From positions 9,318 to 73,317 of the forward strand of contig DASPZU010000118.1 in assembly GCA_035636095.1 (NCBI GenBank): a stretch of 64,000 nucleotides of DNA. The letters are read 5' to 3'. Below, one piece after another: positions 50,876 through 58,993 of the stretch. The position numbers and the translations under genes were made by a program. The notes beneath the pieces are model-generated. The model was not told the origin of the DNA, made no database searches, and saw only the letters and a program-made list of their open reading frames with translations. Every line of letters starts with the position of its first letter. The first letter of the stretch is position 1. The stretch comes from Gp7-AA10 sp035636095. Lineage in GTDB: Bacteria; Acidobacteriota; Thermoanaerobaculia; Gp7-AA8.

Positions 50876-51662
50876 CGAAGACATCATCATCGCCGACGAA
50901 GAAGCGTTGCGAAACGCGATCGCCGAGAACGACACCAACATCGATCGCGAAGTGCGCCGCCTTTCGCGGCGCGGCTTCATCGTCGCCGGCGCCGCCACCC
51001 TCGCCGCCTACGGCGCGTGGAAGTTTCTGCGGCTGGCCTCGCGTGAGGGCGATGTGCCCTGGCCGCTGCGCCGCGGACTCGAGACCAACGAGAAGTTGTC
51101 GGAGGCATACTTCAGGACTGCGCGCCTGAGTCGCACCTTCCCACCGTCGGCGATCACAAACGCGCGGATCAATGGGGGAGTCGGCCTTCAGCCGAATTAC
51201 GATCCCGAGAACTGGCGCTTGCGCGTGGAAGGAATCGCGGGACAGCCGCCCGCGACGCTCACGCTCTCCGACCTCAAGTCATTTCCTCGGCGCGACATGA
51301 CCACAGAGCTCCGCTGCATCGAAGGCTGGAGCATCGTCGTGCATTGGACCGGCACCCGACTCGCGGATCTGATGGCCCGATTCTCGCCACCGCGCGGAAC
51401 GCGATACGTCGCCATGGAATCACCCGGCCGCGGGTACTACGTCGGGCTCGACATGCTGAGCGCAATGCATCCGCAAACACTTCTGGCGTACGAGCTCAAC
51501 GGCGCACCGCTGACCTGGCAGCATGGTGCGCCACTGCGTCTGGCCGTTCCAGTGAAGTACGGCTACAAGAACATCAAGCGCATCGCGACCATCCGCTACA
51601 CCGATGTCCGGCCCGCCGATTTCTGGGGCGAGCGCGGATACGACTGGTACGCGGGACACTAA
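50868..51662 (+). CDS. Tat-exported sulfite-oxidase-family molybdopterin oxidoreductase (MsrP/YedY-like)
   Basis: 264 residues, overlapping the cytochrome gene by 8 bp. The Tat motif SRRGFIVAG with hydrophobic stretch is at residues about 33-50, preceded by an unusually long acidic n-region. The Mo-binding cysteine is C150 in ELRCIEGWS; the WRLRVEGIAGQP opening and the VPVKYGYKNIKRI end are typical of the sulfite oxidase fold. With the cytochrome b it may reduce methionine sulfoxide or oxidise a sulfur substrate in the periplasm. Its stop is directly followed by a heptamer hairpin. Confidence 0.92.
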   Translation: MSDEDIIIADEEALRNAIAENDTNIDREVRRLSRRGFIVAGAATLAAYGAWKFLRLASREGDVPWPLRRGLETNEKLSEAYFRTARLSRTFPPSAITNARINGGVGLQPNYDPENWRLRVEGIAGQPPATLTLSDLKSFPRRDMTTELRCIEGWSIVVHWTGTRLADLMARFSPPRGTRYVAMESPGRGYYVGLDMLSAMHPQTLLAYELNGAPLTWQHGAPLRLAVPVKYGYKNIKRIATIRYTDVRPADFWGERGYDWYAGH

Positions 51663-51761
51663 AAGGCAGAAGGCAGAAGGCAGAAGGCAGAAGGCAGAAG
51701 GATGAGGGAAGGATTGACTAATCCGACTCACTTCTGCCTTCTGCTTTCTGACTTCTGCCTT
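51663..51761. repeat. Heptamer hairpin (AAGGCAG family, copy B)
   Basis: Left arm 51663-51700: five exact AAGGCAG units plus AAG. Right arm 51731-51761, reverse complement: AAGGCAG, AAGTCAG, AAAGCAG, AAGGCAG, AAG, i.e. the same unit order as copy A with one change. The loop is 30 bases. It overlaps the C-terminal codons of the DUF5522 gene. Confidence 0.9.
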
Positions 51762-51897
51762 TATACGGACAGTGCCGGCAGCCTGACTCGCAGCAGTAGC
51801 CGCGCTTCTTCAGGAATTTTTCGGTGAAGACGATGTAGGGGCCTTCGCGGTAGAAATCCTCTCCCTCGACGAGCTCGGATTTCTTCTCATCCTCCAC
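51718..51897 (-). CDS. DUF5522-like cysteine-rich small protein, tail running into a repeat
   Basis: 59 residues from GTG 51897 to TAG 51718. The core (EGEDFYREGPYIVFTEKFL, KRGYCCESGCRHCPY) carries the GYCC-x3-C-x2-C pattern of DUF5522 proteins (widespread, uncharacterised, probably metal-binding). These normally end shortly after CPY. Here the frame continues for 14 more residues through the right arm of the heptamer hairpin (KGRSQKAEGRSESD), so the repeat seems to have replaced the original stop. Too short to be called by simple length filters. Confidence 0.8.
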   Translation of the reverse strand: MEDEKKSELVEGEDFYREGPYIVFTEKFLKKRGYCCESGCRHCPYKGRSQKAEGRSESD

Positions 51898-51905
51898 GCA
51901 GGCGA

Positions 51906-52091
51906 TTATGCGTCGCCGCGTGGAATGAGGCTATCGTCCGCCAGGTCTTCCTGCTTCTCGAATTCGCTCAAGCGCTCGAGCGCCTCACTGGAGTCGCAGG
52001 AAGCATTTCCCTGTTCGATCTGCAGCTCGAGTGTTTTGCGCGATCGCCGAAGACTCTCCGTCAGCGTCTCGCTCGGGTTCCGTAGCGTCAT
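51906..52091 (-). CDS. Small hypothetical protein, charged
   Basis: 61 residues from ATG 52091. Rich in glutamate, serine and arginine (LTESLRRSRKTLELQIEQGN), no membrane segment, no recognised family. It precedes the DUF5522-like gene on the same strand with an 8-bp gap, which supports its being real. No strong ribosome site was found, so confidence is limited. Confidence 0.45.
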   Translation of the reverse strand: MTLRNPSETLTESLRRSRKTLELQIEQGNASCDSSEALERLSEFEKQEDLADDSLIPRGDA

Positions 52092-52134
52092 GGCACCGCC
52101 AGCGTGCAAACGGGACGCCTTTGCCGCTATCTGC

Positions 52135-52290
52135 TTAATTGATCAGGTTTTGCGAGGAGATCTCTCGAAAGACGCGATGCAGCGCTGCCCGAAACATGAG
52201 CATTGTTTCAGCGGTCGTGTTTTCGTCGATCTGGAGGATGACGAGCGAGCCCGGGAGCGCGTCGTAATCGTTCAGTTTTTCGGCTTCCAT
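52135..52290 (-). CDS. Small hypothetical protein (51 residues)
   Basis: ATG 52290 preceded by GGAAG at suitable distance. The product begins MEAEKLNDYDALPGSLVILQ and ends in a helix AETMLMFRAALHRVFREIS; it looks like a folded small domain. A longer open frame exists upstream, but it is antisense to the ybjQ-like gene and of poor composition. No family recognised. Confidence 0.4.
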   Translation of the reverse strand: MEAEKLNDYDALPGSLVILQIDENTTAETMLMFRAALHRVFREISSQNLIN

Positions 52291-52398
52291 GGTTGTCTTC
52301 CATGGTCGGCTGGAAACCCGGGCATCGCATGTATCGAGGGTTGGACAAGGCTCTATCGATGGATGGATTCGAGTGTGATCTGGCGCACAATCGCGGTC

Positions 52399-52728
52399 AT
52401 GAAGCGTGAAATGACGACTACCACCTTCACCCTCGACGGATTTCGGGTCTCCAGGAACCTCGGCGTCGTCCGCGGAATCACGGTGCGCTCGCGGTCGATT
52501 TTCGGGACCATCGGCGCCTCGCTGCAGACGCTCGCTGGAGGCAACATCTCGCTCTTCACGGAGCTGTGCGAGAAGGCGAGAGAGGAGGCGTTCGAGATGA
52601 TGTTGCAGCACGCGCGCGAGGCCGGCGCGAACGCTGTCATCGGCGTGGCATACGACGCCACCGAAGTGATGCAGGGCGTGACCGAGGTGCTGTGCTACGG
52701 CACGGCGGTGGTGGTGCAGCCAACCTAG
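52399..52728 (+). CDS. YbjQ/UPF0145 family heavy-metal-binding-like protein
   Basis: 109 residues; ATG 52399 or ATG 52411 could start it. The typical features are an N-terminal beta strand, GVVRGITVRSRSIFGTIGASLQTLAGGNIS, a helix ELCEKAREEAFEMMLQHAREAGANAVIGV and the final YDATEV-GVTEVLCYGTAVVV. Members form pentamers and are of unknown function. The stop TAG shares CTAG with the stop of the converging receiver gene. Confidence 0.92.
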   Translation: MKREMTTTTFTLDGFRVSRNLGVVRGITVRSRSIFGTIGASLQTLAGGNISLFTELCEKAREEAFEMMLQHAREAGANAVIGVAYDATEVMQGVTEVLCYGTAVVVQPT

Positions 52729-53147
52729 ATCTGAGCGTTAGTTTGGCGCGGCGTCTCGCCGATGCAGAAGTGATCGCCGTGGACGTGGCGTGAAAGGAAG
52801 GTCGTGTCGACCGGCTTTGCCAGGATCATCCTCACCACGGGGCCGAGGTCCGCGTTCTTGATCCGAGCGGCGAGATCGGGGTACCCGGAGACCACCACCA
52901 CCGGCGTATCGGGCGAGTTGTCGTGGATGTATTTCGCCAATTCGAACCCGTCCGGCGGCGGGATGTTCAGGTCGAGCAGTACGCAGCAATACTCTCCTCG
53001 GCCTAGCAGAGAGATCGCCTCACGTCCGCTCTCCGCGACGTCAGTCTCGATGCCATGACGCTGAAAAAGAAGAGCGAGCGTCCAGCGGACGGACGGTTCG
53101 TCCTCGATGACCAGAATGCGATGCTTTGTCAGAGGCGCTTGCAACAT
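52725..53147 (-). CDS. Stand-alone response regulator receiver protein
   Basis: 140 residues from ATG 53147 (GGAGGGA just upstream). Receiver motifs: acidic pair EDE at the N-terminus, phospho-acceptor aspartate in CVLLDLNIP, switch serine in VVVVSGYPD and lysine in ILAKPV. No output domain follows, only a short tail. It probably shuttles phosphate or titrates a partner. No kinase is adjacent. The tRNA-Asn gene lies 70 bp upstream on the same strand. Confidence 0.9.
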   Translation of the reverse strand: MLQAPLTKHRILVIEDEPSVRWTLALLFQRHGIETDVAESGREAISLLGRGEYCCVLLDLNIPPPDGFELAKYIHDNSPDTPVVVVSGYPDLAARIKNADLGPVVRMILAKPVDTTFLSRHVHGDHFCIGETPRQTNAQI

Positions 53148-53216
53148 TCCCTCCGCTCGCGCTCTCTGCACACTTCGGACGTCGGGTCGATATGCAAGTG
53201 CTGAGCCGGATGGATT

Positions 53217-53292
53217 TGGCTGTGGCGGGAGGACTCGAACCTCCGACCAACGGATTAACAATCCGCCGCTCTACCAACTGAGCTACACCACA
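53217..53292 (-). tRNA. tRNA-Asn (GTT)
   Basis: 76 nt including encoded CCA. Acceptor TGTGGTG pairs with CGCCACA (one G-T), D-arm GCTCAGTTGGTAGAGC, anticodon arm GCGGA-TTGTTAA-TCCGT with anticodon GTT, T-arm GGAGG-TTCGAGT-CCTCC, then G and CCA. All arms fold. Confidence 0.97.
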
Positions 53293-53313
53293 GCACTGTT
53301 GGGAAGGAGGTGC

Positions 53314-53342
53314 ATGGTCGCCGATCGTTTTTCGGATGTCAA
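53314..53342 (-). promoter_or_regulatory. Promoter of tRNA-Asn
   Basis: On the minus strand a perfect TTGACA (53342-53337) is followed after 17 bases by GACCAT (53319-53314), 22 bp before the tRNA 5' end. The -35 is strong, the -10 weak. Confidence 0.55.
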
Positions 53343-53380
53343 CCGCGGCCGTGTTACCCTCTGCCCCTTCAGGAGAACCC

Positions 53381-54373
53381 ATGCGCCGAGCCCTCATCCT
53401 CGCCTCACTCGTTACTCTGATCGCGCTGTCCGCCGTCGCGGCCGATCGCGCCAATCGAACATTCGAAGCAACCTACATCGCCACGGTCGCCAACATTCCG
53501 CCCGATGCCGGCGTGCTGGACGTCTGGATTCCGCTGCCGCGGGCCCGCAGCGCTCAGGGAATCAGCGACGTCAAGATCGATTCGCCCTTCCAATGGCAGC
53601 GGCTCACCGAAAAAGAATTCGGCGACGACTACGCCGTCGCGAAGATCCCCGCGCCTCAAACAGGCGAGCTGGTCGTCAAAGTCACCTTCCGCGGAACGCG
53701 GAACGCAATCGCGATGGAGAAGATCGGCAACGTCACGCCCAGCAAGAGCGAGCTCGCTCGCGCTCTTCGCCCGGATCGCATGGTCACGCTGTCGCCCCGC
53801 GTGAAGAAGCTGTCCGACCAGATCGTCGCCGGCAAGACCACGACGTTGGAGAAGGCGCAGGCGATTTATCAGTATGTGATGACCACCATGAAGTACGACA
53901 AGACCATCCCCGGCTGGGGCAATGGCGATACCGAGCGCGCCTGCGATATCAAAGCCGGCAATTGCACCGACTTCCATTCGCTGTTCATGTCGCTGGCGCG
54001 GTCGCAGGGAATTCCGGCGCGGTTCGTGATCGGCTTCCCGTTGCCTCCGGGCGACGGCAGGATTCCCGGATATCACTGCTGGGCCGAGTTCTACGTCGAA
54101 GGAAAAGGATGGATCCCTGTCGACGCCAGCGACGCGTCAAAGTCGAGCGACCCCGCCGTTCGCGCGATGCTGTTCGGAAATCTTCCGCCGCACCGCGTCG
54201 AGTTCACCATGGGACGCGATCTCGTCCTGACGCCGGCCACTTCAGAGCCCCTCAATTTCTTCATCTATCCGCGCGTGGAGGCCAAAGGAAAGCCTGTCGG
54301 CACGGCGACCCTTTCACTCGAAGTGCACGATGTGAAGGCGACATCGGAGGCGGCCACATCCGCCCAGCGCTGA
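53381..54373 (+). CDS. Exported transglutaminase-like (cysteine peptidase fold) protein
   Basis: 330 residues from ATG 53381, AGGAG 6 bp upstream, signal peptide ending SAVAAD. An N-terminal beta domain (residues about 25-130) precedes the transglutaminase-like domain with a complete triad: cysteine in GNCTDFHSLF near 195, histidine in GYHCWAEFY near 232, aspartate in VDASD near 248. Bacterial members are mainly peptidases or amidases of cell-wall or secreted substrates, rather than cross-linkers. The tRNA-Cys promoter begins 4 bp after its stop. Confidence 0.92.
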   Translation: MRRALILASLVTLIALSAVAADRANRTFEATYIATVANIPPDAGVLDVWIPLPRARSAQGISDVKIDSPFQWQRLTEKEFGDDYAVAKIPAPQTGELVVKVTFRGTRNAIAMEKIGNVTPSKSELARALRPDRMVTLSPRVKKLSDQIVAGKTTTLEKAQAIYQYVMTTMKYDKTIPGWGNGDTERACDIKAGNCTDFHSLFMSLARSQGIPARFVIGFPLPPGDGRIPGYHCWAEFYVEGKGWIPVDASDASKSSDPAVRAMLFGNLPPHRVEFTMGRDLVLTPATSEPLNFFIYPRVEAKGKPVGTATLSLEVHDVKATSEAATSAQR

Positions 54374-54376
54374 ATA

Positions 54377-54405
54377 TTGACGCTTCCGAGGGCGTTCACT
54401 AGACT
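54377..54405 (+). promoter_or_regulatory. Promoter of tRNA-Cys
   Basis: TTGACG (54377-54382), 17-base spacer, TAGACT (54400-54405). The expected start lies a few bases before the tRNA 5' end at 54421. Confidence 0.75.
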
Positions 54406-54420
54406 CGCCGCACTTCCCGG

Positions 54421-54494
<74 letters not shown>

Positions 54495-54495
<1 letters not shown>

Positions 54496-55352
54496 TTTCG
54501 ACTCCGCCGGCCTTCAATTTTGTATCGACAGTCGAGTCGCACGGCTGGTATCTGCTGGCCCCATTTCGGTGGTCGCGCGCTGAAAAGACCCTTCGGCGCG
54601 TCGAGGTCCTTGGCGGGAAGTCGCGGGGAATTGCGATCTCAGCGCCGCTGGGGTCGGCGGCGCTCCACATCACGGGCGCCGAGGACACGTCCGAGCTGCG
54701 CGCGAAGATGACGCGCATGTTCCAACTGCACCTCGATATGGCGGAGTTCGTGGCGGTGGCGCGCGCATCGACCGATCACGCCTGGGTCGAGAGCGCCGGA
54801 TTCGGACGCCTGCTGTGCGGAAGCACTCTGTTCGAAGATGTGGTCAAGATCATCACCACCACCAATACCACCTGGCGTCAGACCACGAGGATGGTGGAAC
54901 TGCTGGTCGAAAAGTGCGGCCGCCGCGTGGCCTTTCCCGAACCGAAAGACGTCGCGCGCTTCACCGTCGACGCTCTCCAACGCGACTGCCGCCTCGGATA
55001 CCGCGCCAAGTCGATTCATGCCCTTGCGCGGGGTATTGTCGAAGGTGCGATCGATTTGAGAGCGATCGCTAATCCGTCGCAGACGACGGAGGAGCTGTTC
55101 GAGAGCTACCGGAAACTGCCTGGAATCGGCCCGTATGGCGCGGCGCATCTTCTGGCCATGGACGGCCGCCACGACTTCATCGCCGTCGACAGCGAATTTC
55201 GTCGATTCGTTCGGGAGCGCCATCACAAAGGCCGCCGCGTCAGCGACAAAGCGATGCTACGCCGCTACAACAAATGGGGGCGTTGGAAGTACCTGGCGTA
55301 TTGGTCCGAACTGTGGAGGTCAGTGGCGGCGGGTTTGCAGTCGGACAAGTAG
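54495..55352 (+). CDS. HhH-GPD DNA glycosylase (AlkA/OGG-like)
   Basis: About 285 residues. The helix-hairpin-helix LPGIGPYGAAHLL and the catalytic aspartate in FIAVDSEFRRF identify the HhH-GPD base-excision superfamily; the N-terminal STVESHGWYLLAPFRW resembles the beta domain start of AlkA/OGG-type enzymes. Which base lesion is removed cannot be told. No ATG, GTG or TTG lies in frame between the tRNA-Cys end and the conserved N-terminus; the coordinate uses ATT at 54495, whose A is the last base of the tRNA. GTG at 54435, inside the tRNA, is the nearest canonical start. Confidence 0.85.
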
Positions 55353-55394
55353 TGTACGCCCTTCCGCGGCGAATCGGAATCTTGACCGCGGGCG

Positions 55395-55754
55395 GTGCCG
55401 TTTGCGATAGTCGAATCCGACGTGGACGAGAAGATCAAACAGCTCTTGCGCGAACTCGGAACGGCGATCAACGAATCGATCTCCGGCTCCGACGACGTGA
55501 ACAAGCAGATCCAGAGGATCCGCGACGAGGGCTACAACCTTTACGTCGTGCTCGATGCGACCATCGGGCTGAATCGGCAGGACGAGCCGCAAGCGCCCAC
55601 GGAGATCATCGTCAAGAGCGACAAGGAGATCCAGTTCCGGATCAACATCAACGACCTCGCGCTTCTGCGCGCCCTCGGAATCGATCCGACCCGAAAAGTA
55701 CGCACGACGCGGCGCATCGAGCCCATCTCGAGTTCCAGTGACGACAAGCAATGA
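55395..55754 (+). CDS. Hypothetical protein, coupled to rlmN
   Basis: 119 residues from GTG 55395; GTG 55422 is an alternative. An amphipathic N-terminal helix (VDEKIKQLLRELGTAINESI) is followed by an alpha/beta-looking domain (YNLYVVLDATIGL, EIIVKSDKEIQFRI) and a serine/aspartate tail. No family recognised; likely cytoplasmic. Its end overlaps the rlmN start by 17 bp. Confidence 0.6.
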   Translation: MPFAIVESDVDEKIKQLLRELGTAINESISGSDDVNKQIQRIRDEGYNLYVVLDATIGLNRQDEPQAPTEIIVKSDKEIQFRININDLALLRALGIDPTRKVRTTRRIEPISSSSDDKQ

Positions 55755-56865
55755 CGGCCTCAATCTCTACGATCTCGCGCCTGCCCAGCTGCAGAAAACA
55801 TTAGGCGAGGTCGTCTCCCCGCCGTTCCGCATCAAACAAATCGCTGAATGGATGCACCACCGCGGCGTCGACTCTTTCGACGCCATGAGCAATCTGCCCA
55901 GGGGCCTCCGCGCGAAACTGGCGGAGCAGTTCAAACTCGAGTTTCCCCACGTCGTTGAGCGGACCGCACCTGCCACCGACGGCAGTCAGAAGTACCTCTT
56001 CGTCCTCGGCGACGGAAACCGCATCGAGTCGGTCTACATGCCCATGCGCGATCGCACCAGCATCTGCCTGTCGTCTCAAGCGGGATGCGCCGTCGGATGC
56101 ACATTCTGCGTCACGGGCTTCTTCGGCGCCGGACGCAATCTCACGCCATCCGAAATGGTCGGGCAATTTTTCACCGTGCAGCGCCAGCACGATGTTCCCC
56201 TGGAGTTGATGAACGTTGTCTTCATGGGCATGGGCGAGCCACTGCTCAATCTCGAGAATCTGGTGGCAACGCTCGACATCCTTTACAAGAGCGTCGCCCC
56301 GAAGCGCGTCACGGTTTCGACATCCGGAATCATTCCCGGCATCGACGACCTGGCCAAGCTCGAGCGCCGTCCGAATCTCGCCGTTTCGATCAATGCTCCC
56401 GATCGCGAGCGTCGCGAGGAGATCATGCCCATCACCAAGAAGTATCCGGTCGATGCGCTGATCGCTGCGTTGCACCGTTATCCGCTGGAGCGCGGACGCG
56501 AGATGACCATCGAGTACGTTCTGCTGGCCGGCTACAACGATTCACCGGCCGACGCCGCCGCGCTGGCGCGGCTCATCCGGGGCCTGCGCGCGAAAGTGAA
56601 TGCCATTCCCTTCAACGAAGACCCGAATCTTCCCAAGTGGATGCAGCGACCGGGCGATGAAGCCATCGACGATTTCGTCGAGGTGCTGGTGCGCCATGGC
56701 GCCCGCGTCACCGTCCGGCGATCGAAGGGGCGCGAGATCGCGGCGGCCTGCGGTCAGCTACGCGGAAAGACCGAGCGCAAATTGCCGAAGCGGCGTGTGG
56801 ATCGCGCCCTTCGGACTGAGGCGACTGAGGTAGAGCGTGACGTGGTCCACCGGGAACGTCGCTGA
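55738..56865 (+). CDS. rlmN: Dual-specificity RNA methyltransferase RlmN (23S A2503 C2), with a read-on tail
   Basis: 375 residues from GTG 55738. Radical-SAM cluster C-x3-C-x2-C as CAVGCTFC (cysteines near 118, 122, 125), GMGEPLLN SAM-binding block, and the catalytic C-terminal cysteine in AAACGQL near residue 341. RlmN methylates A2503 of 23S rRNA and A37 of some tRNAs. Usual proteins end within a few residues of CGQL. Here about 30 further basic residues (RGKTERKLPKRRVDRALRT...) are encoded antisense to the end of thpR, giving a 108-bp convergent overlap; the original stop appears lost. Confidence 0.95.
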   Translation: MTTSNDGLNLYDLAPAQLQKTLGEVVSPPFRIKQIAEWMHHRGVDSFDAMSNLPRGLRAKLAEQFKLEFPHVVERTAPATDGSQKYLFVLGDGNRIESVYMPMRDRTSICLSSQAGCAVGCTFCVTGFFGAGRNLTPSEMVGQFFTVQRQHDVPLELMNVVFMGMGEPLLNLENLVATLDILYKSVAPKRVTVSTSGIIPGIDDLAKLERRPNLAVSINAPDRERREEIMPITKKYPVDALIAALHRYPLERGREMTIEYVLLAGYNDSPADAAALARLIRGLRAKVNAIPFNEDPNLPKWMQRPGDEAIDDFVEVLVRHGARVTVRRSKGREIAAACGQLRGKTERKLPKRRVDRALRTEATEVERDVVHRERR

Positions 56866-57303
56866 CCGATAATCGCGTAGCGTGCTCTCAAAGGTGTCGG
56901 ACGCCAGCGGAGGCCAGTAGTCGCGAATGCGCATCAGCGTGAGGTGAGGCCGGAACTCGTTCTGATCGAGCTGCACGCCCGCGGCACTCACCGCGTCGCG
57001 TATCCGCTGCGCCAGCGCGACGAACTGCTCGCGCGGCTCCACACCCACCCACCCGACCCGCGCGTGGCGGCGATTCGGAAAGAATCCGGATCCCTGGAGA
57101 AAGGCCTCGAACGCTTTGCCGCAGCCGATCGCGACTCGATTCACGATCGCTTCCTCCTGCTCTCCGAGGAATGCGAAGGTCAGGTGCTGGGTCTCGGGAC
57201 GGACCCACGATGCGCTTGGTAGTTTTGGCTTGAGCATCTCCACACGTTCGTTGAGCGCGCGGAGAATCGGCTCCGGGAAAGCCGTCGCGATGAATAACCG
57301 CAT
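56758..57303 (-). CDS. thpR: RNA 2',3'-cyclic 3'-phosphodiesterase (ThpR/LigT)
   Basis: 181 residues, the usual 2H phosphoesterase length. The two HxTx motifs are HLTFAFLG near residue 41 and HLTLMRI near 122; the opening RLFIATAFPEPILRAL is typical. It hydrolyses 2',3'-cyclic phosphate ends of RNA. ATG 57303 has no clear ribosome site. Its last 108 bp overlap rlmN tail to tail. Confidence 0.94.
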   Translation of the reverse strand: MRLFIATAFPEPILRALNERVEMLKPKLPSASWVRPETQHLTFAFLGEQEEAIVNRVAIGCGKAFEAFLQGSGFFPNRRHARVGWVGVEPREQFVALAQRIRDAVSAAGVQLDQNEFRPHLTLMRIRDYWPPLASDTFESTLRDYRSATFPVDHVTLYLSRLSPKGAIHTPLRQFALGLSA

Positions 57304-57345
57304 TTTGGACGCTGAGCAGGATACAGCGATCGGCAGCCGGTTCAG

Positions 57346-57432
57346 AAAATTTCAAATTTCAAATTTCGAATGAAAAAATGAATAGGCCGGGAATTCTTAA
57401 TTTTTCATTTGAAATTTGAAATTCTTAATTTC
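57346..57432. repeat. A/T-rich heptamer hairpin (AATTTCA family, copy B)
   Basis: Left arm 57346-57383 (units AATTTCA, AATTTCA, AATTTCG, AATGAAA) and right arm 57391-57432. It shares a 29-base identical block with the right arm of 44929-45048. It lies between the thpR start and the stop of the aspartase/fumarase gene, ending 2 bp before that stop. Confidence 0.88.
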
Positions 57433-57434
57433 CG

Positions 57435-58838
57435 TCACACGCGGTCGGCCTGTCCTACCAAGAACTCGGGCGTGAAGATGCGCGCGATCTCCTCTTCGCT
57501 CAGCAATTTCTTTTCGCGCAGAAGGTCGGGAATGGGTTTGCCGCTCTTCGCCGATTCCTTCGCGATCTCGGCGGCCCGCGCGTAGCCGATCAGCGGATTG
57601 AGCGCCGTCGCAAGTGACGGCGAGCTGATGTAGTACTCCCGGCTCCGTTCGCGATCGGCTTCGATTCCTCGAATGCACTTCTCGACGAGAACGGGGAGGA
57701 AATTCTTGAGGATCTCGATCGAGAACATCATCTCGAACGCCATCAGCGGCATCATGACGTTCAGCTCGAGCTGGCCGGCCTGGTTGGCGTAGGCGATGGC
57801 GGTATCCGCGCCGATGATGTGAAAGAGCACCTGATTCATGCACTCCAGCATCGACGGGTTCACTTTGCCCGGCATGATGGACGAGCCCGGCTGCACCGAG
57901 GGCAGAATGATTTCCGCCAGTCCCGTCTGCGGACCCGAAGCGAGCAGCCGAAGATCGTTCGTGATACGCGTCAGCTCGAGCGACAGATTGCGGAGGGCAC
58001 CCGAGACACCGGCGATCGGCAATTGCGACTGCATCCCTTCGCGAAGATCGTCGATCGGGCGGAATTCGAGACCGGTGATCGCGTTCAGGTGCCGCACCAC
58101 CGCGAATCGGTAGCCTTTGGGCGTGTTGATTCCGGTGCCGGCCGCCGTTCCGCCAATCCCCAGCTCGAGCAGCTCCATCGATGCATCGACCAGCAGCCGA
58201 TTCGCGCGCTTGATGGCTGCGGCGTAGGCTTTGAATTCCTGGCCCAGCGTGACCGGAACGGCGTCCTGCAGATGGGTCCGGCCGGACTTGATCACATCCG
58301 CGAACTGCGTGCCTTTCTGATCGAACGCATTGGCGAGCTTCTGCACCTCCGGGATCAGGAGTCCGAGGTGAATGGTGACGGCGACGCGGATGGCGGTGGG
58401 GAAGACGTCGTTGGTCGACTGCGCCATGTTGACGTGATCGTTGGGATGAATCGACTTGTACTCTCCGACCTTTCCGCCCAGGGCGCGGTTGGCAATGTTC
58501 GCGATCACCTCATTGCAGTTCATGTTGAAAGACGTGCCGGCGCCTGCCTGGAAAACGTCGACCGGAAACTGATCCCGATATTTAGCCTCATTGTTGAGGA
58601 GCTCGTCGCACGCGGGCACGATCGCGTCAGCGAGACGGGCCTCCATTGCGCCCAGCTCCTTGTTCGCCAGGGCGGCGGCTTTTTTCAGGTAGATGAACGA
58701 GCGGATGAAGGTGGGATGCTCGCGCAGGCCGCTGATCGGGTAGTTCTCGACCGCGCGCTGCGTCTGCGCCCCCCATAAGGCGTCGGCGGGCACTCGGACC
58801 TCGCCGAGCGTATCTTTTTCGGTGCGGTAGTCGGTCAT
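57435..58838 (-). CDS. Aspartase/fumarase family lyase, probably aspartate ammonia-lyase
   Basis: 467 residues from ATG 58838. The family signature GSSIMPGKVNPSM is intact; it lies in the catalytic mobile loop. FQAGAGTSFNMNCNEVIAN and LPSVQPGSSIMPGKVNP are closer to aspartase (AspA), while VPADALWGAQTQRAVENYPIS is closer to class II fumarase, so aspartate ammonia-lyase is favoured but fumarate hydratase is not excluded. Either way it acts on fumarate in central metabolism. Divergent from clpB across a palindrome-bearing gap. Confidence 0.85.
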   Translation of the reverse strand: MTDYRTEKDTLGEVRVPADALWGAQTQRAVENYPISGLREHPTFIRSFIYLKKAAALANKELGAMEARLADAIVPACDELLNNEAKYRDQFPVDVFQAGAGTSFNMNCNEVIANIANRALGGKVGEYKSIHPNDHVNMAQSTNDVFPTAIRVAVTIHLGLLIPEVQKLANAFDQKGTQFADVIKSGRTHLQDAVPVTLGQEFKAYAAAIKRANRLLVDASMELLELGIGGTAAGTGINTPKGYRFAVVRHLNAITGLEFRPIDDLREGMQSQLPIAGVSGALRNLSLELTRITNDLRLLASGPQTGLAEIILPSVQPGSSIMPGKVNPSMLECMNQVLFHIIGADTAIAYANQAGQLELNVMMPLMAFEMMFSIEILKNFLPVLVEKCIRGIEADRERSREYYISSPSLATALNPLIGYARAAEIAKESAKSGKPIPDLLREKKLLSEEEIARIFTPEFLVGQADRV

Positions 58839-58854
58839 GGCGCGCGAGATTGTA

Positions 58855-58917
58855 CCCCTCACCCCGTCCCTCTCCCCGCGAGCGGGGAGAGGGTGGCGCG
58901 AAGCGCCGGGAGAGGGG
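58855..58917. repeat. Compound GC-rich palindrome (CCCTCTCCCCGC family)
   Basis: CCCTCTCCCCGC (58868-58879) pairs perfectly with GCGGGGAGAGGG (58882-58893) around GA. A second hairpin GGCGC-GAA-GCGCC is at 58895-58907, and the outer CCCCTC/GAGGGG bases also pair. It lies in the divergent gap between the lyase gene and clpB. Confidence 0.85.
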
Positions 58918-58993
58918 CTTGCACGGGGGAATTACGAGGCAGACTCGCCCGTTAAGAAACCTGAGTCTCATATACTCAATGTGAGGCAACCCT

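Noticed and set aside
51663..51761. CRISPR array
   Set aside because: Units are contiguous 7-mers without spacers and the second half is a reverse complement; no cas genes.
52291..52611. Longer N-terminal part of the minus-strand frame ending at 52135
   Set aside because: Antisense to the YbjQ-family gene and low-complexity; only the final 51 residues with a ribosome site look real.
58962..58978. CIRCE-type or other heat-shock operator before clpB (TGAGT...ACTCA)
   Set aside because: Only a 5-bp inverted repeat, not matching CIRCE or a sigma-32 promoter.
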